A stretch of DNA of 20,401 nt from a virus, in IMG/VR virus record IMGVR_UViG_3300010331_000048, positions 1 to 20,401 of that record. One strand, written 5' to 3'. Under the pieces are notes generated by a model. The model was not told the origin of the DNA and ran no database searches. It saw only the letters and a program-made list of their open reading frames with translations. How positions within the stretch are numbered: the stretch's first letter is position 1; each line of letters opens with the position of its first letter. Made by a program: the position numbers and the translations under genes. Positions 1 to 8,158 of the stretch are shown here, piece by piece.

Positions 1-396
1 AACTTACCTGTAATAATACAAGCTGCTATAACAATTTTGCTTGCAATTATAAATGGTTTGGTTAAAGCATTACCACAATTGATAGCAATGCTACCTAGAA
101 TAATAGATAGCATATTAAAAGTAATAACTACTAACTTACCAATAATTCTCCAAGCTGGAATAACAATTTTAATAGCTCTTATAAAAGGATTAGTAAATGC
201 ATTACCACAATTAATAGCCATGTTACCAACTATAATTAATACCATAGTAAAAGTACTTACAAATAATTTACCTCTTATAATTAATGCAGCTGTTCAAATT
301 ATGATTGCATTAATAGGTGGGCTGATACAGGCAATTCCACAACTTATTGCTGCAATACCTAAAATAATAAGTGCCATTAAAAATGCATTTTCCAGT
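1..396 (+). repeat. Three tandem 132-bp coding repeats in the tape measure gene
   Basis: Units lie at 1-132, 133-264 and 265-396, each encoding 44 residues that begin Asn-Leu-Pro. Protein similarity is strong, but the DNA has drifted at many third positions, so the duplications are not recent. More copies may lie to the left of the window. Confidence 0.9.
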
Positions 397-906
397 ATTA
401 ATTGGGGAGAAATTGGTGTTAACATCTTATCTGGCATAGGGAAAGGAATTCTTGCTGGAATTGGAAGCGTAGTAAGTGCCGCAAAGAATGCCGCGTCTAA
501 AATAAAAGATGGCATTGCAGGATTTTTTGGGATACATTCACCATCGACACTTATGCGAGACTTAGTAGGTAAGAATATAGTTAAAGGAATTGGAGTGGGT
601 GTAGAATTAGAAACTCCAAATCTACAGAAAGATATAAATAATAATTTATCTAGTTTAACCAGTAAAATGAAAGGCACAGTGGATTATGAAACTGCTAGGA
701 CTACATCAAAGGTTGCTGCAATGCATGGCTACACATTCAATAAAGAAAGAGTTAATGCAGATGATATATCCAGTAAACAAACTACACAGACTATAATAGT
801 TCCAGTAAATTTAGATGGAAAGACTATAGCAACTGTTACTGCACCATACAATGACAACATGAGTGGGAAAAGAATAAATTTAAGTGAAAGGGGATTGATC
901 CTATAA
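1..906 (+). CDS. Phage tail tape measure protein, C-terminal part
   Basis: The reading frame is open from base 1, so the N-terminus lies to the left and only the last 301 residues are present. The visible part begins with three very hydrophobic repeats of 44 residues (Leu-Pro, Ile and Ala rich, each with an 'LPQLIA'-type core), followed by a Gly/Ala-rich helical stretch with 'GFFGIHSPSTLMRDLVGKNIVKG'-like character around residues 170-200. That last motif is typical of siphophage tape measure C-termini. Tape measure proteins set tail length, occupy the tail lumen and may help DNA cross the host membrane. The stop codon overlaps the next start (TAATG), and that next gene is a distal tail protein, the usual order. 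Family assignment is from motifs and synteny. Confidence 0.9.
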   Translation, partial: NLPVIIQAAITILLAIINGLVKALPQLIAMLPRIIDSILKVITTNLPIILQAGITILIALIKGLVNALPQLIAMLPTIINTIVKVLTNNLPLIINAAVQIMIALIGGLIQAIPQLIAAIPKIISAIKNAFSSINWGEIGVNILSGIGKGILAGIGSVVSAAKNAASKIKDGIAGFFGIHSPSTLMRDLVGKNIVKGIGVGVELETPNLQKDINNNLSSLTSKMKGTVDYETARTTSKVAAMHGYTFNKERVNADDISSKQTTQTIIVPVNLDGKTIATVTAPYNDNMSGKRINLSERGLIL

Positions 907-1610
907 TGTATTATGGTTTTGAGATAAATGGAAAGCATAGCTTTAAAGATTTTGGATTACGGATTATAGACAGGGAATTCAATCCTCCTAATAAAGTGAA
1001 AATAAAACAAACTGTGCCATTCATGAATGGATCATACGACTTTTCTACTTTATATGGAGAACAGACATATGAGGAAAGAATAATAAAATATACTTTGAAC
1101 CTTAAGTATAGAAACAAGTTTGAATATATAACTAAAAAAATTCAAATTACTGAATGGTTGATGTCTGGTATCCAAAAGGAATTGTATGATGATTTAATTC
1201 CTGGGTATTATTTTTTAGCTGAATGTGAAAATGGTCCTGTATTTAGTGAATACCATACAGGTTGTGAAATTGAAGTTGTATTTATAGCTTATCCTTTTAA
1301 AATGGGTATAAGCCAAGAAGGTACTTATCAATTGTGGGACACATTTTGTTTTGCGACTGATTATATGCAAGAAAGCGTATTTGATGTAGTTGGTACTAAA
1401 GATATACAACTGTATAATGTTGCAGCTACTAAGATAGTACCCACGATTATTTGTAGTTCAAATTTTAGTATTATTAAAGCTGGAATAACTTATAATTTCA
1501 GTACTGGAACAACTAAAAATTTGAAATTTAAACTGGAAAAGGGAATGAATATTATGATTTTAAATGGTACCGGAAATATTGAATTTGTATTTAGAAAGCA
1601 GGTGTTATAA
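906..1610 (+). CDS. Distal tail protein (Dit, siphovirus tail component)
   Basis: This 234-aa protein has the N-terminal pattern of the Sipho_tail/Dit family: a short beta start, 'FKDFGLRI' near residues 13-20, then 'VPFMNGSYDFS' and 'YEERIIKYTLNL' in the first 65 residues. Dit forms the hexameric hub that joins the tail tube to the baseplate or tail tip. The C-terminal half is beta-rich and probably forms the galectin-like or second ring domain. The start overlaps the tape-measure stop (TAATG) and its own stop overlaps the next start in the same way, so the three genes are translationally coupled. An AAAGGGG Shine-Dalgarno lies about 13 bases upstream. Function comes from motif recognition plus position. 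Confidence 0.88.
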   Translation: MYYGFEINGKHSFKDFGLRIIDREFNPPNKVKIKQTVPFMNGSYDFSTLYGEQTYEERIIKYTLNLKYRNKFEYITKKIQITEWLMSGIQKELYDDLIPGYYFLAECENGPVFSEYHTGCEIEVVFIAYPFKMGISQEGTYQLWDTFCFATDYMQESVFDVVGTKDIQLYNVAATKIVPTIICSSNFSIIKAGITYNFSTGTTKNLKFKLEKGMNIMILNGTGNIEFVFRKQVL

Positions 1611-3352
1611 TGTATGAAGTAAGCATTTTTAATAATAATATTGAGACAGTTATTCAGTCGTTAAGCACAGATAAAGAAGCTCCACATATAGATAAATTGC
1701 CCTTAAAAGAAGGATTGTCCATGGTTGATAGTCTTTCTTTTGTTTTGTATGCAAATAATCCAGGCTATAATAGTTTATTTGAGTTAACGACAAAGGTTAA
1801 AGTAACAGATACAAGGGATAACACTACAAGGTTTACGGGTCGTGTTTTAGACGTAAATGAACACATGGATAGTAATGGACTATTTTATAAAGAAGTGTTG
1901 TGCGAGAGTGCATTAAGCTATTTAAATGATACTAAGCAACGCGCAAATGCGTTTGCAACAACAGATGCAACTATATTTCTAATGCAGATATTAGCAATTC
2001 ATAATAGTAAAGTAGATGCTAGTAAACAGATCCAAGTAGGCAATGTGGATATAGTTGGTAGTGTGGCATATAGTTGTAATTTTAAAAGCACACTGGCAGA
2101 ATTAATCGCAGTTAAAGACAAAATGGGTGGAGAGATACGAGTAAGAGAAGTAAATGACATCTTATACTTAGATTGGCTACAAAGTTTTAGTATTAATACA
2201 GTAGAAATAACCCTTGGTGAAAATATGAAAGATATGATTAAGGGTAAAGATGTTACCTCTTTAGGCACAAGAATTATACCACTGGGGGCCAACAATTTAA
2301 CAATAGCCAGTGTAAATGGTGGTAAAGATTATATTGAGGACATAGCAGCTAGTAGCACTTATGGAGTAATAGAAAAAACAGTTGAGTATAAAGACATAAT
2401 AGACGCAACAGAATTATATAACACTTGCATGGCTGATTTAAGCAATTATACCCAACCTTTGTTTTTACTAGAAAGCAATGCACTAGATTTAAGTTTTTTA
2501 ACAGGTAATAAACCAGAACAATTTATGCTAGGTATCAATATTCATTTAAATAATCCGGTTATGGGTGTAGATAGTATTTACAAAGCAGTACAAATTGAAT
2601 TGGATTTATTGCAGGCATATGATCCTAAACTCACTATAGCAAATTTCCCACTTAAATTGAGTAGTACTATAAATGATTTAAGAGCATCCTCTATGCAAAA
2701 CAATGGTGTATATAATAATGTACAGGTAGGTGATGCGTTTGGAATTAGGGCAGTACGCAGTGATGGTAAGGTGGTAACTACATTAAACGCAACAGAGGGA
2801 ATAAGCATAGAAAACGAAAATCAAAAAGTTTTATACGTTGATGTAAATGGAAATATAATTGCAAATAGCGGAACTTATAATGATATAACTGCCAATAATG
2901 TAACTGCTGTAAATGGCACATATACGAATATAAAAGCAGTAAATATGGTGGCAAATGAAATGAAAACAAGTGCCACACTAGATTATATAAAATTACATGC
3001 TTTATGGATGGATTTTTTTAGTAATGGAAGTCTTGAAATGCAAATGGGTATATTAGACTTTTTTGGAGCAGGCATACCTGCTATTTATGCTGCGCATGGA
3101 TTAGCACTTGGCAGTGCAGGAAGTATAACCCTAGAAGGGTCTACAGTTAATCTGAAAGGTAATGTACAAGTAAACGGTGCAGCATTAACGAGTGGATTAC
3201 AGATGCAAGGTAACTACTTATTTTTAACGAATGGATGTTATTTAGAATGTCTAGCAGGTAGATTAATTTTACATGCAAATTCAACGAATTACGTGAGTAT
3301 AGGTGCTGGATTAATGCAAGTTACAGAAAATGGAGTAAGTAGGCCAATATAA
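1610..3352 (+). CDS. Tail-tip / tail-associated protein (prophage tail, Tal-like)
   Basis: This 580-aa protein begins directly after Dit, the standard place for the Tal or prophage tail endopeptidase family (gp44-like fold). Residues 1 to about 370 are beta-rich and contain 'FTGRVLDV' near residue 74, a typical motif of the first hub domain. No peptidase active site is recognisable, so I do not claim enzymatic activity. The C-terminal third (about 380-580) has Gly/Asn-rich beta segments, including two similar 'NGTY..I.A.N' stretches near residues 420-450, and may be a fibre-like extension. Tal trimers form the tail tip and connect Dit to the receptor-binding protein. Coupled start by TAATG overlap. 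Confidence 0.85.
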   Translation: MYEVSIFNNNIETVIQSLSTDKEAPHIDKLPLKEGLSMVDSLSFVLYANNPGYNSLFELTTKVKVTDTRDNTTRFTGRVLDVNEHMDSNGLFYKEVLCESALSYLNDTKQRANAFATTDATIFLMQILAIHNSKVDASKQIQVGNVDIVGSVAYSCNFKSTLAELIAVKDKMGGEIRVREVNDILYLDWLQSFSINTVEITLGENMKDMIKGKDVTSLGTRIIPLGANNLTIASVNGGKDYIEDIAASSTYGVIEKTVEYKDIIDATELYNTCMADLSNYTQPLFLLESNALDLSFLTGNKPEQFMLGINIHLNNPVMGVDSIYKAVQIELDLLQAYDPKLTIANFPLKLSSTINDLRASSMQNNGVYNNVQVGDAFGIRAVRSDGKVVTTLNATEGISIENENQKVLYVDVNGNIIANSGTYNDITANNVTAVNGTYTNIKAVNMVANEMKTSATLDYIKLHALWMDFFSNGSLEMQMGILDFFGAGIPAIYAAHGLALGSAGSITLEGSTVNLKGNVQVNGAALTSGLQMQGNYLFLTNGCYLECLAGRLILHANSTNYVSIGAGLMQVTENGVSRPI

Positions 3353-3375
3353 GCAAAGACGAAAGGGGATAAATA

Positions 3376-5478
3376 ATGGCAGATATAATAGATAAGATAG
3401 CAGCAATAAGAGCGGCTGATTATGGTATAGAAGTAAAAAAAAGTATTGCAGACGGAATAGAATCTATAAACATAGAGGTAGTAAATACTACAGAAAGGCA
3501 GACTGTATTAGAAACTGATATGTCTACTGCAAAAGCCGATGCAATCCAAGCTACTGCAGATGCTAATACAGCTACAACTAATGCCGATAATGCTACCGAA
3601 GTAGCAAATATAGCAATAACAGAAGCAAATACCGCTAGAGATAATGCAAATGAAAAAGCAACACTAGCAGATAGCAAAGCAACTTTGGCACAAACTGCAA
3701 CAGATATTGCAAACACTACAGTTGAAAATATAAATAATAATACATTAATAATATATAAACCTTGGGTAGCTAATTTTGCTGCAATAGCTACTGCCTATCC
3801 AGCACCTGTTTTAGGCTGGACAACACAGACTATAGATACAAATACTCGTTATAGATACAACGGAACTGCATGGACTAATATTGGAGCTTTTAGTGGTGAT
3901 AAAACTGGAGATATGAGCCAAATATCTGAAACAAATTTAGTCCAGGCGGTGCTTAATGATAGGTCACAATTGGCAGATATGACGAAGGACTTAAATGATT
4001 ACAAACACCTAATTGTTAATGGTGATTGGAGTATTGCATTACAAACTGCAATAAATGAAAGTTTAGATAATGCGGTAATTAAAATTCCACATGGTGTGAT
4101 TATTAAAAACCCCGTGTGTATTACGAATATAAATGCAATAAGGTTTATCGGTGACAGAGGGAAAGAAGAAGTAAACCCTAATATTACGGTAAGTGGTGCA
4201 GGTACGATTGATTTGTTATTTACACGTAATTGTACATTTGAGAATATTAGTTTTTTAGGAGATAGAAATAATCGCCCCGAAAGGATATTTTTATTAGGAA
4301 GGACTGCTTTTGGGGAGTTCCCGTACGGTCACCGGTTTATTAATTGTGGGTTTTATGGTCATTGTGAGAAATATGCGGTTGTAATTTCTGGTGGAGAAGT
4401 AAATAAATTTATATCTTGTGATTTTTCGATGGCTAGTAATAAGGGTATTTGTTGCATTACAGACAATACCGACAATGAATTTAGTTCAACATTTGCCACA
4501 CTTACCAATACTATAATATCAACTACAATAAATAGTTTTGACCATTGTAGTTTTAGTTATTATGGTGCATTAGATAGTTGCGAAGCTTTAATAAAATTTG
4601 AGACAGAAAATTGTGGTTCGACTTTTAATGATTGTTATTTTTTAAGTAATGGTCTAGTAGCAGGCAAATATCCTGACGTATTTAAGTTTTTACTTAGTCA
4701 ATCATCGACTGGAAGATGTGTCACTATTACTAATTGCGTCCATGAAAACATGAATTTCGGTGGATCATTTTTAAAATGTGTATCTAGGAATGCAAATGTA
4801 TATGATTTTGTTTTTGTAATGGTTGGTAATAAATTTAAAGGACATTCTGTTGCATCGGGTTATGCATTTGATTTTCAAAATGTAACATTATTGAATTCAT
4901 TAATGAAATCTAATAGTTTTATGTGTTCGGGTGTTGAAGTCGGAAGGTTAAAATTTGGTAATTTTATATCTTGTGATATTGATTTACCTAATGCAACGGA
5001 TAGTAGTTCTCTATTTGGTGATATTTTAATGAGTAAAATAGTATCGAGAGCGTTGATAACATCCTTACAAATTAAAACACCATTGCAAATACGAGGTAGC
5101 ATAATCAAAAATCAATGGGAAATATATATTGACCCTTATTGTAATGATATTTTCAAAGTTGGTAGAATTGAATTTACCAAAGCACCTGATGGACAAACAT
5201 TAATTAAGACAAATAGCCGAATTATTAATGTAATGCCAACGTCGGCTTTAGGTGGAGTAAATACGAATGATGGAGATATAGCAATAAGCACGGGAGTAGG
5301 TACAGTTCAAATTAAAGTAAATGGTATTATAAAATTTTTACAACCAATTGTAGCATGTACAACTGCAACGAGACCAACCGTATCAATAGTTGGGTTTCAT
5401 GTTTTTGATACTACTTTAAATAAAGGTATAGATTGGAATGGTAGCGTGTGGAAAGATGGTTCCGGCGTAACTGTTTAG
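3376..5478 (+). CDS. Receptor-binding / tail fibre protein with beta-helix domain
   Basis: This 700-aa protein is preceded by a clear AAAGGGG site. Residues 1 to about 125 are rich in Ala, Thr, Asp and Asn with heptad-like spacing, consistent with a trimeric coiled-coil stalk. Residues about 128-175 ('YRYNGTAWTNIG') are a small linking domain found in many phage fibres. Residues about 210-560 contain repeated short beta strands and 'F.NC.F' or 'F..C.F' ladder steps, the signature of a right-handed pectate-lyase-like beta-helix. The end ('FDTTLNKGIDWNGSVWKDG') matches the usual fibre C-terminal module. It probably recognises or trims cell-surface glycans. The specific receptor and any enzyme activity cannot be read from the sequence. 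The last structural gene before lysis. Confidence 0.85.
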   Translation: MADIIDKIAAIRAADYGIEVKKSIADGIESINIEVVNTTERQTVLETDMSTAKADAIQATADANTATTNADNATEVANIAITEANTARDNANEKATLADSKATLAQTATDIANTTVENINNNTLIIYKPWVANFAAIATAYPAPVLGWTTQTIDTNTRYRYNGTAWTNIGAFSGDKTGDMSQISETNLVQAVLNDRSQLADMTKDLNDYKHLIVNGDWSIALQTAINESLDNAVIKIPHGVIIKNPVCITNINAIRFIGDRGKEEVNPNITVSGAGTIDLLFTRNCTFENISFLGDRNNRPERIFLLGRTAFGEFPYGHRFINCGFYGHCEKYAVVISGGEVNKFISCDFSMASNKGICCITDNTDNEFSSTFATLTNTIISTTINSFDHCSFSYYGALDSCEALIKFETENCGSTFNDCYFLSNGLVAGKYPDVFKFLLSQSSTGRCVTITNCVHENMNFGGSFLKCVSRNANVYDFVFVMVGNKFKGHSVASGYAFDFQNVTLLNSLMKSNSFMCSGVEVGRLKFGNFISCDIDLPNATDSSSLFGDILMSKIVSRALITSLQIKTPLQIRGSIIKNQWEIYIDPYCNDIFKVGRIEFTKAPDGQTLIKTNSRIINVMPTSALGGVNTNDGDIAISTGVGTVQIKVNGIIKFLQPIVACTTATRPTVSIVGFHVFDTTLNKGIDWNGSVWKDGSGVTV

Positions 5479-5498
5479 TTACACAATTGGAAAATAGT

Positions 5499-5530
5499 GC
5501 GTACGTACAAATACTTATTTGTACGTACGC
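5499..5530. repeat. 32-bp perfect palindrome between tail fibre and RHH gene
   Basis: Two 15-bp arms (5499-5513 and 5516-5530, gcgtacgtacaaata and its exact complement) are separated by only two bases. No T-run follows, so it is not a standard intrinsic terminator. It lies 13 bases upstream of the -35 element for the next gene, a DNA-binding RHH protein, so an operator role is plausible. Confidence 0.85.
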
Positions 5531-5543
5531 ATATGTAAAAAGG

Positions 5544-5571
5544 TTACAAAGTAATCACTCTGTTATATAAT
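5544..5571 (+). promoter_or_regulatory. Sigma-A-type promoter for the 5590 RHH gene
   Basis: TTACAA at 5544-5549 and a perfect TATAAT at 5566-5571 are separated by 16 bases. It would start transcription close to base 5578, just before the ribosome-binding site of the small gene. Confidence 0.6.
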
Positions 5572-5589
5572 AATTTTGGGGTGATTATT

Positions 5590-5766
5590 TTGGACAAAAA
5601 GAAAAGAGCAGATCATTTAAATATTAGTATCAAACCAGAAATTGTTGAAGAATTTAGAAAGTATGCAGAAAAAAAGGGAGTATTAATATCTCCTTGGGTA
5701 GCTGCAAAGATGCGCGAGTTTATTGAAGATGAGAAAGCTCTGGAAGAAATGAAAAAGAATAGGTAA
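5590..5766 (+). CDS. Small ribbon-helix-helix DNA-binding protein (58 aa)
   Basis: The short beta segment 'LNISIKPEIVEEFRKYA' (about residues 10-26) followed by 'SPWVAAKMREFIED' fits a ribbon-helix-helix fold of Arc/CopG type; such proteins dimerise and bind palindromic operators. I chose the TTG start at 5590 because GGGGTGAT (5578-5585) sits at proper distance; an in-frame GTG at 5581 lies inside that site. The gene has its own promoter and a 32-bp palindrome upstream, so it is expressed apart from the tail operon and may regulate itself or the lysis genes. No toxin partner is adjacent. Its targets are unknown. Confidence 0.75.
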   Translation: MDKKKRADHLNISIKPEIVEEFRKYAEKKGVLISPWVAAKMREFIEDEKALEEMKKNR

Positions 5767-5772
5767 AAAAGT

Positions 5773-5803
5773 AAGGCATCCATAAGGGTGTCTTTTACTT
5801 TTA
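5773..5803 (+). terminator. Intrinsic terminator after the small RHH gene
   Basis: GGCATCC (5775-5781) pairs with GGGTGTC (5786-5792) through two G-T wobbles around an ATAA loop, then a broken T-run follows. Confidence 0.55.
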
Positions 5804-5829
5804 AAAAGAAAGGGTGTGTTCTTGGTATC

Positions 5830-5964
5830 ATGCAAATAAAAGAAATTAAAGAGATGTTAAGAATTATACATGGATTATTTAAATACCTAACATCAGAAGA
5901 AGTTGATGAAATTGTAAACCTGTTACATGATATAACAACAAGAAAAACACATAAGTCGCAATAG
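5830..5964 (+). CDS. Hypothetical 44-aa phage protein
   Basis: A short open frame starting at ATG 5830 encodes a charged, helical protein with two predicted amphipathic helices, roughly residues 3-20 and 22-38 ('TSEEVDEIVNLL'). An AAAGGGTG site is about 15 bases upstream, longer than ideal, and no better in-frame start exists. It lies between the tail fibre and holin, where many siphophages carry tiny uncharacterised proteins. No family is recognised. Confidence 0.5.
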   Translation: MQIKEIKEMLRIIHGLFKYLTSEEVDEIVNLLHDITTRKTHKSQ

Positions 5965-6088
5965 TAAATACTTATATTTATATGTGCTTATAAACCCTTA
6001 CAAATAGCCATTCGTACATATAAATGGATATTATTTACAATAGGAAAACAGGACGACACAACTACAAAATAAAATAACACAAATTAAG

Positions 6089-6111
6089 AGGGCCTCCAAG
6101 GGTCCTTTTTT
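6089..6111 (+). terminator. Intrinsic terminator upstream of the holin gene
   Basis: AGGGCC (6089-6094) pairs with GGTCCT (6101-6106) through one G-T wobble, followed immediately by five Ts. It separates the 44-aa gene from the lysis cassette. No strong promoter for the holin is evident downstream of it, so some read-through is likely. Confidence 0.6.
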
Positions 6112-6137
6112 AATACAAAAATACTAGGAGGTATGAT

Positions 6138-6569
6138 ATGGATAAAGGAACTTCAATTAAAACAGTAATAGCAGTAATGGGGACATGTTTAACGTGGCTG
6201 TTCGGTGTGTGGGATACGGCTATAATAGTTTTACTCTTATTCATGGTGCTTGATTATATGACAGGATTAATAAAGGCATATGTAAATAAAGAGATCTCTT
6301 CTGATGTGGGCCTTAAGGGCATAGCTAGGAAGAGTTTAATACTTATAGTAATAATTGTAGCGGTTTTGTTAGACAGACTCTTAAATGCGGGCACATGGTT
6401 ATTTAGGACATTGATATGTTACTTTTACATTGCAAATGAGGGCATTAGTTTACTAGAAAATTGTGCTCAGTTAGGGTTACCCATACCAGAAAAATTAAGA
6501 GATGCACTAGTACAGTTACAGGCTGGTAATAAAAAAGGCGCTAAAGAGGAGGAGAATAAAGTTGAATAA
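6138..6569 (+). CDS. Phage holin, toxin-secretion/phage-lysis (holin_4) family
   Basis: A 143-aa protein preceded by an AGGAGGTATGAT Shine-Dalgarno. Three hydrophobic segments are visible at about residues 8-24, 27-47 and 66-90, with the family motif 'LLLFMVLDYMTGLIKAY' near residues 31-48 and a charged, lysine- and glutamate-rich tail. Holins accumulate in the membrane and then open it to release or activate the endolysin. The stop overlaps the amidase start by 8 bases, so the two are translationally coupled. Confidence 0.92.
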   Translation: MDKGTSIKTVIAVMGTCLTWLFGVWDTAIIVLLLFMVLDYMTGLIKAYVNKEISSDVGLKGIARKSLILIVIIVAVLLDRLLNAGTWLFRTLICYFYIANEGISLLENCAQLGLPIPEKLRDALVQLQAGNKKGAKEEENKVE

Positions 6570-7356
6570 AGTTTGGATTGATGATGGACATGGCGGAAGT
6601 GATCCAGGAGCTGTTGCTCTTGGGCTAGTAGAAAAGTCAATTAACTTGGTAATGTCTTTATCCTGTAAAGCAGAACTAGAAAGACATAATGTATTGGTGG
6701 GAATGACAAGACTAGGTGATGCTACAGTATCACTTACACAAAGAGCAACGCTAGCCAATAATTGGGGAGCTCATTATTTTATATCTATCCATAACAATGC
6801 TGGTGGAGGTGATAGGGGAGAGGTTATTCATTCTGTTAATAATGGTAAAGGATTAGAACTAGCTAATAAAATAGCTATAAAAATAAAAACAGAAACGCAG
6901 CAAGATTTTGTGAAAGTATACTCAAGACCTTCAACTAGCAGCCCTAATAAAGATTACTATTCGGTAATTGCTAATACCAAGATGCCAGCAGTTATAGTGG
7001 AGGGTGCATTCTTAGATAATCACTTAGATAATAACGCTATAGACACTGTAGAAGAGCAAAAGGGTTTTGGGGTTGCAATTGCTCATGGCATATTAAATCA
7101 GCTTGATGTGGCTATAAAATCAACTATAAAGCCTATAGTTATAGTTCCTATAGAAGAAAAACCTTTTGTTGTCCCAGCAAATAATTTAATTCCACCAACT
7201 GGCCCAAATATTACATTGTTAAACGGTGGCGGATGGATTGAACATGCAGCGGATGGCAGAGTTATAACACATCAATCAAGATCAGTATATTTTGCGATAA
7301 CCGCGGATGGTCATTTAGATTTTACTGTTAATGGAGTTTGCACAAGATTAAAATAA
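6562..7356 (+). CDS. Endolysin: N-acetylmuramoyl-L-alanine amidase (Amidase_3)
   Basis: A 264-aa zinc amidase cutting the bond between N-acetylmuramic acid and the stem peptide. The start is TTG 6562, preceded by GAGGAGGAG. Zinc ligands are visible as His10 ('DDGHGG'), Glu24 and His77 ('SIHNN'), and the catalytic glutamate as Glu147 ('VEGAF'). The catalytic domain covers about residues 3-178. A proline-rich linker near 183-205 leads to a C-terminal domain of about 60 residues, probably cell-wall binding but of no family I recognise. There is no signal peptide, matching holin-dependent release. Confidence 0.93.
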   Translation: MNKVWIDDGHGGSDPGAVALGLVEKSINLVMSLSCKAELERHNVLVGMTRLGDATVSLTQRATLANNWGAHYFISIHNNAGGGDRGEVIHSVNNGKGLELANKIAIKIKTETQQDFVKVYSRPSTSSPNKDYYSVIANTKMPAVIVEGAFLDNHLDNNAIDTVEEQKGFGVAIAHGILNQLDVAIKSTIKPIVIVPIEEKPFVVPANNLIPPTGPNITLLNGGGWIEHAADGRVITHQSRSVYFAITADGHLDFTVNGVCTRLK

Positions 7357-7373
7357 ATTTTGGAGGTATTAAT

Positions 7374-7571
7374 ATGGATTTAAAAACAAGAATGAAAAAC
7401 AAATATTTTTGGGTGGCTGCAGTAGCATTAGTTGTTGCTGTAGTTAAACAAGTCAATCCAACAATTATCCCAGAAAACTATGAAGTTACTGTAAATGTGG
7501 TTTTAACATCCCTAGTTGCCATGGGAATACTTTTAGATCCAACAAGTCCTGGCATAGAAGATAAAGAATGA
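7374..7571 (+). CDS. Second holin, phi LC3 family (65 aa)
   Basis: The start ATG 7374 is preceded by TGGAGGT at ideal spacing; an upstream in-frame start at 7338 lies inside the amidase and is unlikely. The protein fits the phi LC3/phage_holin_1 family: a basic N-terminus ('RMKNKYFWVA'), two membrane segments (about residues 12-28 and 39-53), and the family ending 'GILLDPTSPGI'. Two holin-like proteins flanking an endolysin is a known arrangement; one may act as antiholin, but which is not readable from sequence. Confidence 0.88.
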   Translation: MDLKTRMKNKYFWVAAVALVVAVVKQVNPTIIPENYEVTVNVVLTSLVAMGILLDPTSPGIEDKE

Positions 7572-7574
7572 TTT

Positions 7575-7620
7575 AAAAGACCTGAGGTTAGTTTAAATAC
7601 TAATTCTCAGGTCTTTTTTT
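7575..7620 (+). terminator. Strong terminator closing the lysis cassette
   Basis: AAAAGACCTGAG (7575-7586) pairs perfectly with CTCAGGTCTTTT (7606-7617), followed by a T-run. A weaker inner pairing occurs in the loop. A diverged copy of this structure is found at 8256-8292. Confidence 0.9.
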
Positions 7621-7630
7621 ATTTTTTGTA

Positions 7631-7807
7631 TTATGAGTTGAGAGGCTTATAAGTATTTTTAGTTACATTAAATTCAACCTGCATATCAATTCTTATGTTT
7701 TCAGGAAAGGATCTTGTATACACAAAACATATTTTTTCACCACTCACTATTTTAATATAATGTACGGAACTATCGTGGTCCGAATAATCTACTACAGTAC
7801 CAACCAT
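7631..7807 (-). CDS. Hypothetical 58-aa beta-rich protein
   Basis: Start ATG at 7807-7805 with an AAAGGAGATG Shine-Dalgarno seven bases away, which strongly supports expression. The product alternates short hydrophobic and charged segments ('GTVVDYSDHDSS', 'VHYIKIV', 'KICFVYT', 'MQVEFNV'), suggesting a small all-beta fold such as an SH3-like or OB-like barrel. It has no membrane segment and no family is recognised. It points against the lysis genes and ends 11 bases from their terminator. With the next minus-strand gene it forms a two-gene cassette in opposite orientation to its surroundings. Confidence 0.65.
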   Translation of the reverse strand: MVGTVVDYSDHDSSVHYIKIVSGEKICFVYTRSFPENIRIDMQVEFNVTKNTYKPLNS

Positions 7808-7821
7808 TTATAACATCTCCT

Positions 7822-7850
7822 TTTAAATCACCCTTGGAGTATGCTATAAT
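7822..7850 (+). promoter_or_regulatory. Extended -10 promoter, plus strand
   Basis: TTTAAA (7822-7827), 17 bases, then TATAAT (7845-7850) preceded by TGC, an extended -10. It faces away from the 7631 gene and has no plus-strand ORF of note in front of it. Confidence 0.45.
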
Positions 7851-7856
7851 TAAATA

Positions 7857-7930
7857 GACGATACTTTTTAGGTGTTATTTTGCTTTGAAGTCTACAAACT
7901 CTGGTAGGGGCGTAGACTTCTTTTTATTTT
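7857..7930 (+). ncRNA. Candidate short RNA ending in an intrinsic terminator
   Basis: Transcription from the extended -10 promoter would start near 7857 and run into a hairpin whose 9-bp arms (GAAGTCTAC and GTAGACTTC) flank a loop of about 16 bases and are followed by a long T-run. The predicted RNA is about 70-75 nt. Its 3' end overlaps the stop of the convergent minus-strand gene at 7924, so the hairpin could instead be only a convergent terminator. Confidence 0.35.
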
Positions 7931-8124
7931 TTTAAACTTTTTCTGATTTCTTCAATCGCATTATTATTAAAAAGATAATTTCTCTTTCCAGCACTTCGCA
8001 TATCCTCAGATTTAATATTCCCATTTTCAAGTAGCATTTTTGCTACGCGAATTAAATATGAGGGGTTAATATCTAACATTTCTGATACTTCTTTTGTTAT
8101 AAACACGTTGTTAACATTATTCAT
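7924..8124 (-). CDS. Small HTH regulator, MerR/excisionase-like (66 aa)
   Basis: The sequence 'VFITKEVSEMLDINPSYLIRVAKML' (about residues 7-31) is a winged helix-turn-helix opening of the MerR/excisionase type, followed by 'AGKRNYLFNNNAIEEI', the wing and third helix. I chose the ATG at 8124 because GAAAGGATG lies at correct spacing; longer frames upstream run through the promoter. It has a near-consensus promoter (8216-8188) overlapped by two 14-bp direct repeats, pointing to autoregulation. It lacks the C-terminal effector domain of full-length MerR proteins. It could be a second excisionase-type factor or a local regulator. Confidence 0.7.
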   Translation of the reverse strand: MNNVNNVFITKEVSEMLDINPSYLIRVAKMLLENGNIKSEDMRSAGKRNYLFNNNAIEEIRKSLKK

Positions 8125-8158
8125 TTTAATCATCCTTTCATGTGTATATAGATTATTG

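Noticed and set aside
3420-3716. Hydrophobic minus-strand ORF of 98 aa
   Set aside because: It is the antisense shadow of the Ala/Thr-rich coiled-coil part of the tail fibre gene; it has no ribosome-binding site and its composition mirrors the real gene.
7884-7936. Possible 16-codon plus-strand ORF starting with TTG inside the candidate RNA
   Set aside because: It runs through the terminator hairpin and T-run and lacks a convincing ribosome-binding site.
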